In this document: in pieces, positions 31,683 through 40,104 of the stretch
How positions within the stretch are numbered: the first letter of the stretch is position 1
Layout: every line of letters begins with the position of its first letter
Source: Streptomyces sp. AC558_RSS880
GTDB taxonomy: Bacteria > Actinomycetota > Actinomycetes > Streptomycetales > Streptomycetaceae
DNA: 56,688 nt
Assembly: GCF_019049255.1 (NCBI RefSeq)
Contig: NZ_JAGMUJ010000056.1
Span: 1 to 56,688 of the forward strand
Reading direction: 5' to 3'
The notes under the pieces: generated by a model
Database searches by the model: none
Told to the model about the DNA's origin: nothing
Seen by the model: the letters and a program-made list of their open reading frames with translations, nothing else
Position numbers and translations under genes: made by a program

Positions 31683-33859
31683 GCCTGGCCTCCGTCCTGG
31701 CCGTAGGGCTGGTCATGGGGCTGCTCGTCGGGTCCGGGGGTGCCGAGCGCCGAGGGGTTGACGCCGCCGGCGCCGGGGCCCGCCTGGTGCGGGATGCGGG
31801 GCGGGTCCGCCTCGCCGTCGGAGTCGTCCTCGGTGGCCGCGGCGTGCGCCTCGCGCTCGGCGACGACCTCCTTGACGGCGTTCACCACGCCCCGGTAGCC
31901 GGAGCAGCGGCAGAGGTTGCCGCACAGGGCCTGGCGGGTCTCCAGCTCGGTGGGCGCGGGGTTGCCCTCGAGGAGGTCGTGCACGGTCATCGCCATGCCC
32001 GGCACGCAGAAGCCGCACTGCACGGCGCCGCACCGCGCGAGCGCCCGCTGCACGTCGGAGGGCCGGCCGTCCTGCGCCAGTCCTTCGACGGTACGGACCT
32101 CGCTGCCGGCCGCGGTGACGGCCGGGACCAGGCAGGACGCCACGAGCCGGCCGTCGACCTGCACGTTGCAGGCCCCGCACTCGCCCTGCGAGCAGCCGTC
32201 CTTGGCACCGGCGAGACCGAGCCGCTCGCGCAGCACGTAGAGCAGCGACTCGCCGATCCAGGCGTCGGTGACGGGCCGGTCGGTGCCGTTGACGCGGAGC
32301 ACGTAGGAGGCGAGGGGGTGGTCGTCGTGCGGTGGCGGCGCGTCGTCCGCCGCGTGCGGTGCACCCGGTTCGCCCTGGTCGTCCGAGATGTCCGGGGTGT
32401 CCGGAGCGCCGGGTGCCGTGTCGGCGTTCGGGGGCTCGGCGTCGGCGGGCCCCGTCGTCGGCTCCGCGTCCGGAGCGGGCCCGGCGGGGGCCGCGGAGGG
32501 CTCTGACGGGCCCTCGGCGGCCTCGGGGGCCCCGTGGGCGTCCGCGGCGTCCGCGGGCGCCTCACCGGCCCCGGACGCGGGCTCCGGGGCGTCCTGGCCG
32601 CCGGGGTGCGGGTGCTCCCGGAGTCCGGCCGGGGCGTCCTCGGCGGCCTCCGCCCCGGACCGCCACTGCGGCTCCGGGTACCCCTCGGCGGCGAACGGCT
32701 GGGGAACACCGGTCGACCGGGGCCCGGCGTGCCCGGACTCCCCGCCGTACCCGGCCTCGCCGGACGGCTGCCGGGGTGCGGTGCCGTCGCCCGGACCGGG
32801 CTCGCCGTGGGGTTCCGGGGCGTGCGCGGACGGGGCGAAGGACTCCGGCGCGGGACCGGCGTCCGGCCCTCCCTGCGCATGCTCACCGGCCGGCGGTACG
32901 GGCGTGCCCTGGGCGGGCGTCCCGCCGTACACGTCCTGACCGGGCGGGAGGCCCGCTCCGGGCTGCCCCGGCGCCCGTTCGGGCGCGGGACCGGCGTCCG
33001 GCCCTCCCTGCGCGTGCTCGTCGACAGGCCGTACGGGCGTGCCCTGGGCGGGCGTCCCGCCGTACACGTCCTGGCCGGGCACGGGACCCGCGTCCCGGCC
33101 GCCGGGCTCGGCGTACGGCAGTGGTGCGGCGGGAGGCAGGGGCTGCCCGCCGTACGTGCCCGCGCCGGGCGGCTGCCGGTGCGCGGGGACGTCGGTGTGG
33201 GGCCGGGGGCCGGGCTCCTGCCGGTCCTGCGCGGGGCCGTGTTCGCCGCCCCGCGGCTCCTGGTCCCCGTCCTGCGGGACCCCGGGCACGCCGGGCCCCC
33301 ACGGGCTGCCGATGGCCTGAGCGGGCGCCCAGGGGGCGGGGGCGCCGCCCGGGAGGGTGGCCGGCGGGGTGCCGCCCCACTGCTCGACCAGGGCGGACGT
33401 GGTGAACTCGCCCGACTCGTCCGGCAGGTCGCCGTCGGCCACGGGGATCGACCACTGGCCGGTGACGTCGTGCCCCGGCGCCGGGTTCTCCGCGGCCCGC
33501 TCCTCGAAGGCCCACTGCCCGGTCGCGCCGGGGGTGTACGTGAACCGGTCCCCCGGCGCCGCACCCGCCTCGGGCTCGTGCCACTGGGCGCCGTCGACGG
33601 GCGCGCCGGGCACCCCCCAGGAACCGGTGGCCGCCGGGTCGGTGCCCGCGGCGGCCACCGGGTCGACCGTGATCTGCGGCGGCACATAGCCGTGGCCGGG
33701 CGCGGCGAGCGGGCTCTCCATGGAGTCCAGCAGGGCGTCGATGCCGCCCTCGGGGAGGTTCACGAAGGCCGTGGCGCCGTCGTCGTAGTCGCCCTGGGGC
33801 AGCGGGTCCCAGCGGCTGCCGCCCGGGGGCGTGCCCTGTCCGTGCTGGTCGTCGGTCAC
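31679..33859 (-). CDS. 2Fe-2S subunit of molybdenum hydroxylase with a long disordered N-terminus
   Basis: A 726-residue protein. Only the last 200 residues are the normal subunit: ferredoxin-type cluster CSQGECGAC near residue 555, then the helical-cluster domain CGFCVPGMAM and CGNLCRCSGY. The first 525 residues are Pro/Gly/Ala/Glu-rich and without predicted fold, with three TG(S/Q)W motifs near residues 77-135 and a 45-residue internal repeat (DVYGGTPAQGTPV...EHAQGGPDAGPAPE). Typical family members have 150-200 residues. GTG at 33859 is set by the GTGA overlap with the FAD subunit gene. The Fe-S part is certain; the extension is continuous in frame without a stop. Confidence 0.85.
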   Translation of the reverse strand: MTDDQHGQGTPPGGSRWDPLPQGDYDDGATAFVNLPEGGIDALLDSMESPLAAPGHGYVPPQITVDPVAAAGTDPAATGSWGVPGAPVDGAQWHEPEAGAAPGDRFTYTPGATGQWAFEERAAENPAPGHDVTGQWSIPVADGDLPDESGEFTTSALVEQWGGTPPATLPGGAPAPWAPAQAIGSPWGPGVPGVPQDGDQEPRGGEHGPAQDRQEPGPRPHTDVPAHRQPPGAGTYGGQPLPPAAPLPYAEPGGRDAGPVPGQDVYGGTPAQGTPVRPVDEHAQGGPDAGPAPERAPGQPGAGLPPGQDVYGGTPAQGTPVPPAGEHAQGGPDAGPAPESFAPSAHAPEPHGEPGPGDGTAPRQPSGEAGYGGESGHAGPRSTGVPQPFAAEGYPEPQWRSGAEAAEDAPAGLREHPHPGGQDAPEPASGAGEAPADAADAHGAPEAAEGPSEPSAAPAGPAPDAEPTTGPADAEPPNADTAPGAPDTPDISDDQGEPGAPHAADDAPPPHDDHPLASYVLRVNGTDRPVTDAWIGESLLYVLRERLGLAGAKDGCSQGECGACNVQVDGRLVASCLVPAVTAAGSEVRTVEGLAQDGRPSDVQRALARCGAVQCGFCVPGMAMTVHDLLEGNPAPTELETRQALCGNLCRCSGYRGVVNAVKEVVAEREAHAAATEDDSDGEADPPRIPHQAGPGAGGVNPSALGTPGPDEQPHDQPYGQDGGQA
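32847..33080. repeat. Direct repeat of about 98 bp with a 135-bp period
   Basis: The stretch beginning GGCGCGGGACCGGCGTCC at 32847 recurs at 32982 and stays nearly identical for about 98 bp, with changes only in the middle. It encodes the repeated DVYGGTPAQGTPV segments in the Fe-S subunit extension. Confidence 0.8.
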
Positions 33860-34749
33860 GACAGCGCCCTCCCCAGTGCTCGTCGGGCCAGCGCGGCGAC
33901 GGTGCGCCGCAGGTGCAGTACCGCGGGCGGAAGCGGTGGGACGGTGCCGTCCTCGCCGGGTGCGGCGTCGGGGATGCAGGCCGCGGCGACGTACTCCCCG
34001 AACGCGTTCAGTGCCTCGGGCACGATCGCGCGGTCGTTGTCCCAGTCGATGAGCTGCGCGACCCACTGCTCGGCGTCCAGGGGCCTGAGCGGCATCGGCG
34101 CTATGGCGCCCACCGCGCAGCGCACCCCGCGCCGCGCGGGGTCGAGCACGAGGGCGACGGAGGCGACCGCGCGGCCGGGGCCGGTGCGGCCGGTCGCCTT
34201 GAGGAAGACCTGGGGGGCGTGCAGCAGCGGCACGCGCACGTAGCCGATGAGTTCGCCGGGGCGCAACAGGTCCATCCCGGCCAGCAGGTGCGACACCGGG
34301 AGTTCGCGGCGGGCGCCGCCCGGGCCCGCGATGATCAGCGTCGCCTCCAGCGCGGCCAGCACGGGCAGCGCGTCCCCGGTGGGGGCGGCGGAGGCGATGT
34401 TGCCGCCCAGGGTGCCCGCGTTGCGGATGTGCGGCGGTCCGGCGGCCCGCGCGGAGGCGGCGAGCGCCGGGATGAGGGCGGCGAAGTCGGGGCGGCCCAT
34501 GCGGGCGTGGGTGAGACCGGCGCCGAGCAGCGCGTGTCCGTCCAGGTACTGCCAGCCGCGGATCTCGCTGATCTTGCCGAGGCCGACCAGCGCGGCGGGC
34601 CTGAGCTGCCCGGAGTTGACGGCGGCCATCAGGTCGGTGCCGCCCGCGACGGGCACGGCGGCGGGCATCGCCGTGAGGGCCGCCACGGCCTCGTCGAGCG
34701 TCGTGGGCAGTGTCACGGCCTGCGCCGCCTGCGGTGCGTGCGTGCTCAA
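33856..34749 (-). CDS. Molybdenum hydroxylase FAD subunit
   Basis: A 297-residue subunit of the CO dehydrogenase/xanthine dehydrogenase medium-subunit family. The FAD-binding motifs VPVAGGTDLMAAVNSGQL and RNAGTLGGNIASAAPTGDALP are present, followed by the CO_deh_flav_C domain. It shuttles electrons from the Fe-S subunit to an acceptor. I take the TTG at 34749 as start (product STHAPQAAQAVTLP) because GGAAGGGG lies about 9 nt upstream; no ATG/GTG in a better place is seen. It opens the operon FAD - Fe-S - Mo subunit, each overlapping by 4 nt. Confidence 0.88.
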   Translation of the reverse strand: MSTHAPQAAQAVTLPTTLDEAVAALTAMPAAVPVAGGTDLMAAVNSGQLRPAALVGLGKISEIRGWQYLDGHALLGAGLTHARMGRPDFAALIPALAASARAAGPPHIRNAGTLGGNIASAAPTGDALPVLAALEATLIIAGPGGARRELPVSHLLAGMDLLRPGELIGYVRVPLLHAPQVFLKATGRTGPGRAVASVALVLDPARRGVRCAVGAIAPMPLRPLDAEQWVAQLIDWDNDRAIVPEALNAFGEYVAAACIPDAAPGEDGTVPPLPPAVLHLRRTVAALARRALGRALS

Positions 34750-35017
34750 GTCCGGCTGCCCCTTCCCGCTGCCCCACCTGGTCCCACCTGTGCTGCCGTA
34801 CCGTACGGCCTGACAGGGCGGACGTGGCAACTCTGGCACATCTTGGCAGGTGCCGAGGACGGGGGTCCGCTAGGAGGCGTTCGCCCACCTCACCCCGGGC
34901 GCGGCCGGTTTCCCCCCGCGCCACCGGTACGCTTCCGATTGTCACTTTTCGGTGACCTTTGCGCCCGTTTCGCATGACCCGTTCGACGCGGGACGAACAG
35001 ATGCGCGCACCCCGTTC
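34750..35017. promoter_or_regulatory. Upstream region of the molybdenum hydroxylase operon
   Basis: A 268-nt stretch without a credible gene. It has a small dyad GTCACTTTTCGGTGAC (34940-34955) and no consensus promoter that I can point to. Confidence 0.3.
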
Positions 35018-35060
35018 GGGTTCCCGGCGCGGGGGCGGACCGCCCGCGCGCCGGGAACCC
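35018..35060 (-). terminator. Long hairpin after the hexosaminidase gene
   Basis: GGGTTCCCGGCGCG (35018-35031) pairs perfectly with 35047-35060; inside, GGGCGG and CCGCCC extend the stem to about 20 bp. It starts 12 nt beyond the hexosaminidase stop codon and ends the sugar operon. Confidence 0.75.
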
Positions 35061-35071
35061 GGACGGACGGG

Positions 35072-36715
35072 CTACCGGTTCGGCGGCGGGCCGTCGATCG
35101 GGCGCCCCAGGACGCCCGGGCGCCGCTGCCAGGGCAGCGGTCCGGTGGGCGGCCGGTAGGCGACCCCGAGGGCGTCCAGGCGCCGGTAGTGGGCGGTCAT
35201 CCGCCGTTCGAAGCCGGCGAAGTCCCGGTCGGCGGGGGCGGGCAGGTCGCTCCAGGCGACCTCGGAGAGCGCGGCGAGCCGGGGGAACGTCTGGTAGTCG
35301 ACGCGCCCCTGGTCCTCCATCACCTCGGTCCACACGTTGGCCTGGGTGCCCAGCACCCGCGCGGCCTCCTCGCCCGTCAGCTCCGACGGCACGGGCTCGA
35401 ACCGGTAGACGTCCTCCAGGGTGCGCACGTACCCGATCGGCACCGGCTCGTCGGGGCCCGCGTCCTGACGGTAGTCCAGGTACACCTGCTGCTGGGGGCA
35501 CATGACCACGTCGTGCCCCGCGCGGGCGGCGGTGACCCCGCCCTCGTAGCCGCGCCAGGAGGACACCGCGGCGCCGGGGGCCAGGCCGCCCTCCAGGATC
35601 TCGTCCCAGCCGATCAGCCGGCGTCCCCGCGCGGCGAGCCACTTGTCGAAGTGCCCGATGAACCAGGACTGGAGCGCGTCCTCGTCGGCCAGTCCGAGGT
35701 TGCCGATCTGTTTCTGCGCGGTGTCCGACGCGCGCCACTGGTCCTTGGGGCATTCGTCGCCGCCGATGTGCACGAACGGCGAGAAGGGGCCCGCGTCCGC
35801 GGGGAAGAGTTCCAGGACTTCCTCGAGCACCCCTTCGTAGAAGCGCAGGGTGTTGTCAGTGGGGGCGAGTACGTTCGGATTGATCCCCCAGGTGTCCCAG
35901 ACGGTCAGGGAGGCGGTGTCGATGACATCGGAGTTGCCGAGTTCCGGATACGCGGCGATGGCGGCCTGCGAGTGGCCGGGGACGTCGATTTCCGGGACGA
36001 CACCGATATGCCGCTCGGCGGCGTAGGCGACGATCTCGCGGATGTCGTCCTGGGTGTAGTGACCGCCGTGCGGCCTGTCGTCCCACAGCGGTGACGCGCG
36101 GTGCCCGATTTTCGTCCGGGCGCGCCAGGATCCGGTCTCGGTGAGCTTCGGATACCGCTGGATCTCGATGCGCCAGCCCTGATCGTCCGTCAGGTGGAAG
36201 TGGAGGACGTTGAGTTTGTGCGCCGCCATCAGATCGAGATAGCGCAGCACGCCTTCCTTGGGCATGAAGTGCCGGGCGACGTCGAGCATCAGTCCGCGCC
36301 AGCGGAAGCGGGGGGAGTCCTCGATCGTCACGTGGGGCACCGCCCACGCCCGGTCGCGGCGGACCGGGGCCCTGCGGAACGCGTCGGGGCCGAGGAGCTG
36401 CCGCAGCGTCTGGGCGCCCAGGAAGACACCGGCCGCGCCGCCGCCCGCGATGAGGACCCCGCCCCTGTCGCTGACGAGGCGGTACTCCTCCGGGCCCAGC
36501 CCGGGGTCGAGCCGGAGTGCTATGCCGTCGCCCTCCGCCCCGTCGGGCTCCCGCCCCTCGCGCAGCGGCAGGCCGGTCGCCTGCCGGAGGACGGTGCGCA
36601 GCCAATGACCGGCGCCCTCCGTCCCGTCACCGGCGTACACCTGGGAGTGCGCCGTCAGCCGCACCTCGCCGGAACCGGCGACGACACTGCGGGGCGCTGG
36701 AATCAAGTCAGTCAC
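35072..36715 (-). CDS. Beta-N-acetylhexosaminidase, GH20
   Basis: A 547-residue GH20 glycosidase. The N-terminal GH20b domain (residues about 5-125) is followed by the TIM barrel beginning FRWRGLMLDVARHFMP and HKLNVLHFHLTDDQGWRIE. The catalytic Asp-Glu pair sits in HIGGDECPKDQW (Asp320-Glu321). It removes terminal GlcNAc/GalNAc from chito- or muro-oligosaccharides by substrate-assisted catalysis. No signal peptide is present, so it should act in the cytoplasm on imported disaccharides, matching the ABC importer encoded directly upstream (1-nt gap). GTG start at 36715. Confidence 0.94.
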   Translation of the reverse strand: MTDLIPAPRSVVAGSGEVRLTAHSQVYAGDGTEGAGHWLRTVLRQATGLPLREGREPDGAEGDGIALRLDPGLGPEEYRLVSDRGGVLIAGGGAAGVFLGAQTLRQLLGPDAFRRAPVRRDRAWAVPHVTIEDSPRFRWRGLMLDVARHFMPKEGVLRYLDLMAAHKLNVLHFHLTDDQGWRIEIQRYPKLTETGSWRARTKIGHRASPLWDDRPHGGHYTQDDIREIVAYAAERHIGVVPEIDVPGHSQAAIAAYPELGNSDVIDTASLTVWDTWGINPNVLAPTDNTLRFYEGVLEEVLELFPADAGPFSPFVHIGGDECPKDQWRASDTAQKQIGNLGLADEDALQSWFIGHFDKWLAARGRRLIGWDEILEGGLAPGAAVSSWRGYEGGVTAARAGHDVVMCPQQQVYLDYRQDAGPDEPVPIGYVRTLEDVYRFEPVPSELTGEEAARVLGTQANVWTEVMEDQGRVDYQTFPRLAALSEVAWSDLPAPADRDFAGFERRMTAHYRRLDALGVAYRPPTGPLPWQRRPGVLGRPIDGPPPNR

Positions 36716-36716
36716 G

Positions 36717-37607
36717 TCAGTCCTTTACCGCGCCGCCCAGTCCGGAGACCAGACGCCGCTGTACGAGTACGAAGAAGACCAGTACCGGAATCGTCATCAC
36801 CGTGGACGCCGCCATGACCCCGCCCCAGTCCGGCTCGTCGGGTTTGTAGAAGACCAGCAGCGCCATCGGCAGGGTCGACTGCGAGATGTCGCTGATGATG
36901 AAGGACTTGGCGAACAGGAAGTCGTTCCAGGTGGAGATGAAGGAAAACACGCTGGTGGCCACCAGGCCCGGCAGGACGAGCGGGAAAAGGATCTGCCACA
37001 GAAAGCGCGCGCGGCTCGCCCCGTCGATGTAGGCGGCCTCCTCCAGCGCCTCCGGAACGGCCTTCACGAACCCCCGGAGCATCCAGATCGCGAACGGCAG
37101 GGAGAACGCGATGTGCGGCAGGATCAGCGACCACAGCGTGTTCAGCTGACCGAAGTCCCGCATGACGAAGAACAGCGGGATGGTCAGCGCCTCCACGGGC
37201 ACCATCTGGGCCACCAGAAACATGATCAGCAAGGTGGTCCGCAGCCGGAACCGGAATCGCGTCACGGCGGTCGCGGCGAGAAAGGCGATCAGCGCGGAGG
37301 CGACCACCACGGCGAGGGCGACGACGACGCTGTTGAGGAAGTAGCGGCCGAATTCCTGCTGCCCGAACACCCGCCGGAAGGAGTCCAGCGTGGGCGCGAG
37401 CGTCCAGGGGCGCGGCTCGGTCGACTCGATCTCCCCGGCCGGTTTGAAGGCGCTCAGCACCATCCAGTACAGCGGGAAGGCCACCACGGCGGCGGTCAGC
37501 AGCGCCGCCGACTCGGCCGCCAGTCGCCCCGGACGGCGCACGAACCGGCGCACGAACCGGCGCACAAGATTCACCCGAGGTTTCCCGTCCTGGCTCACAA
37601 GGCTCAC
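36717..37607 (-). CDS. Sugar ABC transporter permease, MalG type
   Basis: A 296-residue inner-membrane permease of the CUT1 family with six helices and the EAA loop EALEEAAYIDGASRARFLWQILFPLVLPG. The first residues are Arg-rich (VRRFVRRFVRRPGR, a small duplicated motif). GTG at 37607 overlaps the upstream permease stop by 4 nt (GTGA) and is chosen for that coupling; a second GTG at 37598 has better spacing to GGAGGAG. Partner of the MalF-type permease and binding protein upstream. No ATPase is encoded here, so a shared MsiK-type ATPase is expected. Confidence 0.92.
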   Translation of the reverse strand: MSLVSQDGKPRVNLVRRFVRRFVRRPGRLAAESAALLTAAVVAFPLYWMVLSAFKPAGEIESTEPRPWTLAPTLDSFRRVFGQQEFGRYFLNSVVVALAVVVASALIAFLAATAVTRFRFRLRTTLLIMFLVAQMVPVEALTIPLFFVMRDFGQLNTLWSLILPHIAFSLPFAIWMLRGFVKAVPEALEEAAYIDGASRARFLWQILFPLVLPGLVATSVFSFISTWNDFLFAKSFIISDISQSTLPMALLVFYKPDEPDWGGVMAASTVMTIPVLVFFVLVQRRLVSGLGGAVKD

Positions 37608-38590
37608 AACTCCTCCCCCTGGCGGCGCAACAGTCGCAGGTACACCAGCGTCACGGCGAGGAGGATCAGCAGCATCACCACACCGATCGCCGCGCCGAGG
37701 CTGTACTGCGAGGACGCGAACGCCTGCTGGTAGGCGTAGACGTTCAGGACCAGGTTCTGGCCGGCGATGCCGCCGCCGCCCGTCATGACGTAGATCTGGG
37801 TGAAGACCTTGAAGTCCCAGATGACCGACTGGATGGTGACCACCACCAGGATCGGCCGGAGCATCGGCGCGAGCACCGAGCGCCAGATCCGCCACTGCGA
37901 GGCCCCGTCCAGGGACGCGGCCTCCAGCACCTCGGACGGCACGGCGCGGATCCCGGCGTAGACCGTCACCATCACGAACGGGAAGGAGCACCAGACCACT
38001 TCGAGCAGGACGAGGAAGAAGGCGCTGAACCTCCCGTACGTCCACACGTGGTCGCCGAGCCCCAGCACCCGGTTGACCGGCCCGAAGTCGGCGTCGAAGA
38101 GGAACAGCCAGACCGTGGACCCGGTGATCGCGGGGGTCGCCCACGCGCCGAGCGCGGCCAGCATCAGCGCGAGCCGCGGCACGGCCCGCACCCGCGTCAG
38201 CAGCACGGCGAGCGCGCACCCCACGGCCAGCGTGCACACCACACACGCCGCCGCGAACACCACGGTGGCCAGCAGCACCTGCCAGAACTGCTCGTCGCCG
38301 AAGAGCTCGGCGTAGTTCCCGAACCCTTCGAAGGTGGTGGGCTCGCCTCCGCTGACCTGGGCCTGGGTGTAGTGGAAGAGCGAGATCAGCCCGAGCTGGT
38401 AGACGGGGTAGGCGAGCAGCCCTCCCAGGACGACGAGAGCCGGCGCGAGATAGAGCCAAGGGGTGCTGGAACCCACCCAGGGGCGCGGGGCTGTATTGAA
38501 TGTGCGGCTACCGCCGCGTGGGCGCGGCCGGCCCGAACCGGCCCGCACCCGCCGACGCTCCAGAGCCTCCGAGCTCTTGGGCCCTGTCAT
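37604..38590 (-). CDS. Sugar ABC transporter permease, MalF type
   Basis: A 328-residue permease with six helices (TPWLYLAPALVVLGGLLAYP first) and the EAA loop SEVLEAASLDGASQWRIWRSVLAPML. The ATG at 38590 overlaps the binding-protein stop (ATGA). Its first 45 residues (MTGPKSSEALERRRVRAGSG, then an Arg/Gly/Pro stretch) are unlike family N-termini and are encoded by a GC-rich interspersed repeat of the type seen between Streptomyces genes (see 38478-38545). The transporter core looks intact. Confidence 0.9.
   Translation of the reverse strand: MTGPKSSEALERRRVRAGSGRPRPRGGSRTFNTAPRPWVGSSTPWLYLAPALVVLGGLLAYPVYQLGLISLFHYTQAQVSGGEPTTFEGFGNYAELFGDEQFWQVLLATVVFAAACVVCTLAVGCALAVLLTRVRAVPRLALMLAALGAWATPAITGSTVWLFLFDADFGPVNRVLGLGDHVWTYGRFSAFFLVLLEVVWCSFPFVMVTVYAGIRAVPSEVLEAASLDGASQWRIWRSVLAPMLRPILVVVTIQSVIWDFKVFTQIYVMTGGGGIAGQNLVLNVYAYQQAFASSQYSLGAAIGVVMLLILLAVTLVYLRLLRRQGEEL
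38478..38545. repeat. Interspersed Streptomyces-type repeat inside the permease gene
   Basis: Begins CCAGGGGCGCGGGG and continues with GCTGTATTGAATGTGCGGCT, then a CCGCCGCGTGGGCGCG block and an AACCGGCCCGCA block. The same first 14 nt and a similar GCGCGACCAGCC/AACCGGCCTGCA block occur at 42812-42867. I recognise the pattern from intergenic repeats common in Streptomyces genomes (recollection). Confidence 0.55.
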
Positions 38591-39879
38591 CCGGCGGAGC
38601 CAAACGCCTCGTTCATCTTCTTCGCCGCGTCCGCCGAGGCGGCGGCCACGCTCTTCCTGCCGGAGACGATCTCCTGGAACATCGTCGGCAGCACCGCCGA
38701 CGCATCGATCCGCGCCCACGCCGGCGAAGCCGGAACGAACTTCGTGTCGGCCGCCAGCGTCTCGACGAACGGCTTCACGAAGGCCTCCTTCGCGGCCACC
38801 TGCTCCCGCACGTCGGAGAAGGTGGGCAGAAAGCCCATGCCCTCGAAGAGGGCCCCCTGCGCCTTCTTCGACGCGAGCCGCTTCATCAGGTCGACGGCGA
38901 GGGTGCGGTGCGAGGTGGACCTGAGCACGCCGAGGTTGTTCCCGCCGGCGAACGCGGGCGCGATGGACCCGGCCTCCACACCCGGCAGCGGCACGACGGC
39001 GTACTTGCCCCCGGCCTTCCCGGCCTCCACGGCCGCGTGGCTGAAGTCGCCGCCGATCGCCATGGCCGCCTTGCCCGAGGCGAAGGCGGTCACCGTGTCG
39101 TTGCCGCCCATCCCGGCGCACTTGGCGGCCGGGCAGTTGTCGTCGCCGAAGAGCGAGGTGTACGCCTCGATGCCCTTGCGGGCGGCGGCGCTGTCGATGG
39201 CGGAGGCGTACGAGCCCCCCTTGCCGGTGGCGAGTTCGCCGCCGTGGGCCCAGATGAAGGGCATCGCGCCGTAGGTGTAGGCGCCGCCGACCGCGATGCC
39301 GTACATCTCCGGTTTCGCGGTGTGGATCTCCTTCGCGGTGGAGATCAACTCGGCCTGGGTCCTCGGGACGTCGAGGCCGAGCTCGTCGAAGACGTCCGTG
39401 CGGTAGTAGAGCGCGCGGACGCCGACGAAGTACGGGGCCCCGTAGACCTTGCCGTCGACGGTGACCGACTGCCTGGCGGTCGGGTCGGTGTCCTCGGCCT
39501 CGTCCCAGGCCCCGAACTCCTCGGTGATGTCGGCGAGTCCGCCGTCCTTCACGTAGCCCGCGGTGTCGGTGTTGCCGTACTCGATGAGGTCGGGCGCGGA
39601 CCCGGGGTCGTTGAAGGCGGCCTTGATGCGCTGGGCGCGGGTCTCCACGGGGATGTACTCGACGGTGACGTCGGTGTCCTCGTGCGCCTTCTCGAACGCG
39701 GCGAGGACGGAGTCGACGACCTGTTCCTTGGGCTTGTTGTTGACCTCCTGGAAGAGCCAGACGCGGAGGGTGCCGGTCTTCTCGTCCTTGTCGGAGGAGG
39801 AGGTGCCGGAGGTCTGGGGCGCGCAGGCGGCGGTGGCGAGGACGGCCGCTACGGCGACCAGGCGGGCGGACAGCTTCAT
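38587..39879 (-). CDS. Sugar-binding lipoprotein of ABC transporter
   Basis: A 430-residue extracellular solute-binding protein, family 1. The signal peptide MKLSARLVAVAAVLATAAC has a lipobox with Cys19, and a Ser/Thr linker (SGTSSSDKDEK) follows. Core features include TDVTVEYIPVETRAQRIKAAF and the C-terminal AWARIDASAVLPTMFQEIVSG. ATG at 39879 has GGAGGAG 7 nt upstream. With the two permeases and the GH20 enzyme it forms an operon for uptake and cytoplasmic cleavage of an amino-sugar oligosaccharide (inferred from the enzyme). Confidence 0.93.
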   Translation of the reverse strand: MKLSARLVAVAAVLATAACAPQTSGTSSSDKDEKTGTLRVWLFQEVNNKPKEQVVDSVLAAFEKAHEDTDVTVEYIPVETRAQRIKAAFNDPGSAPDLIEYGNTDTAGYVKDGGLADITEEFGAWDEAEDTDPTARQSVTVDGKVYGAPYFVGVRALYYRTDVFDELGLDVPRTQAELISTAKEIHTAKPEMYGIAVGGAYTYGAMPFIWAHGGELATGKGGSYASAIDSAAARKGIEAYTSLFGDDNCPAAKCAGMGGNDTVTAFASGKAAMAIGGDFSHAAVEAGKAGGKYAVVPLPGVEAGSIAPAFAGGNNLGVLRSTSHRTLAVDLMKRLASKKAQGALFEGMGFLPTFSDVREQVAAKEAFVKPFVETLAADTKFVPASPAWARIDASAVLPTMFQEIVSGRKSVAAASADAAKKMNEAFGSAG

Positions 39880-39900
39880 GGAGTTGCTCCTCCGAGCGCG

Positions 39901-39915
39901 TTGCAACATATGCAA
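39901..39915 (-). promoter_or_regulatory. Operator-like dyad upstream of the sugar operon
   Basis: TTGCAACATATGCAA has 5-nt arms TTGCA/TGCAA and lies 22 nt before the binding-protein start. On the minus strand it includes TATGTT, a possible -10, so a repressor here would block the promoter. GCGCGTTGCA next to it recurs inverted at 40012-40021. It does not look like the DasR site. Confidence 0.45.
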
Positions 39916-40032
39916 TGGCGGTTTCGCTGTGCACAACACACCGGAGGCTAAGGACTGGGTGAACCGCGCCACAAGAGGTCTCCACCACTCTGTGACCGGC
40001 GGACGCACCCTGTGCAACGCGCGGACAGCACA

Positions 40033-40071
40033 AAGGCCCCCAGGGCACGCGAAGCGCACCCCGGAGGCCTT
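40033..40071 (-). terminator. Hairpin after the DUF3039 gene
   Basis: AAGGCC (40033-40038) and GGCCTT (40066-40071) flank a GC-rich, partly paired loop; on the minus strand the stem ends in CCTTTG. It begins 34 nt past the DUF3039 stop. Confidence 0.45.
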
Positions 40072-40104
40072 GAGAAGATCGGACCGACGGAGGGAGGGGA
40101 CGGA

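Noticed and set aside
39901..39915. DasR (dre) site for the hexosaminidase operon
   Set aside because: The dyad TTGCA-5-TGCAA does not resemble the dre consensus with its ACTGGTCTAGACCAGT-like core.
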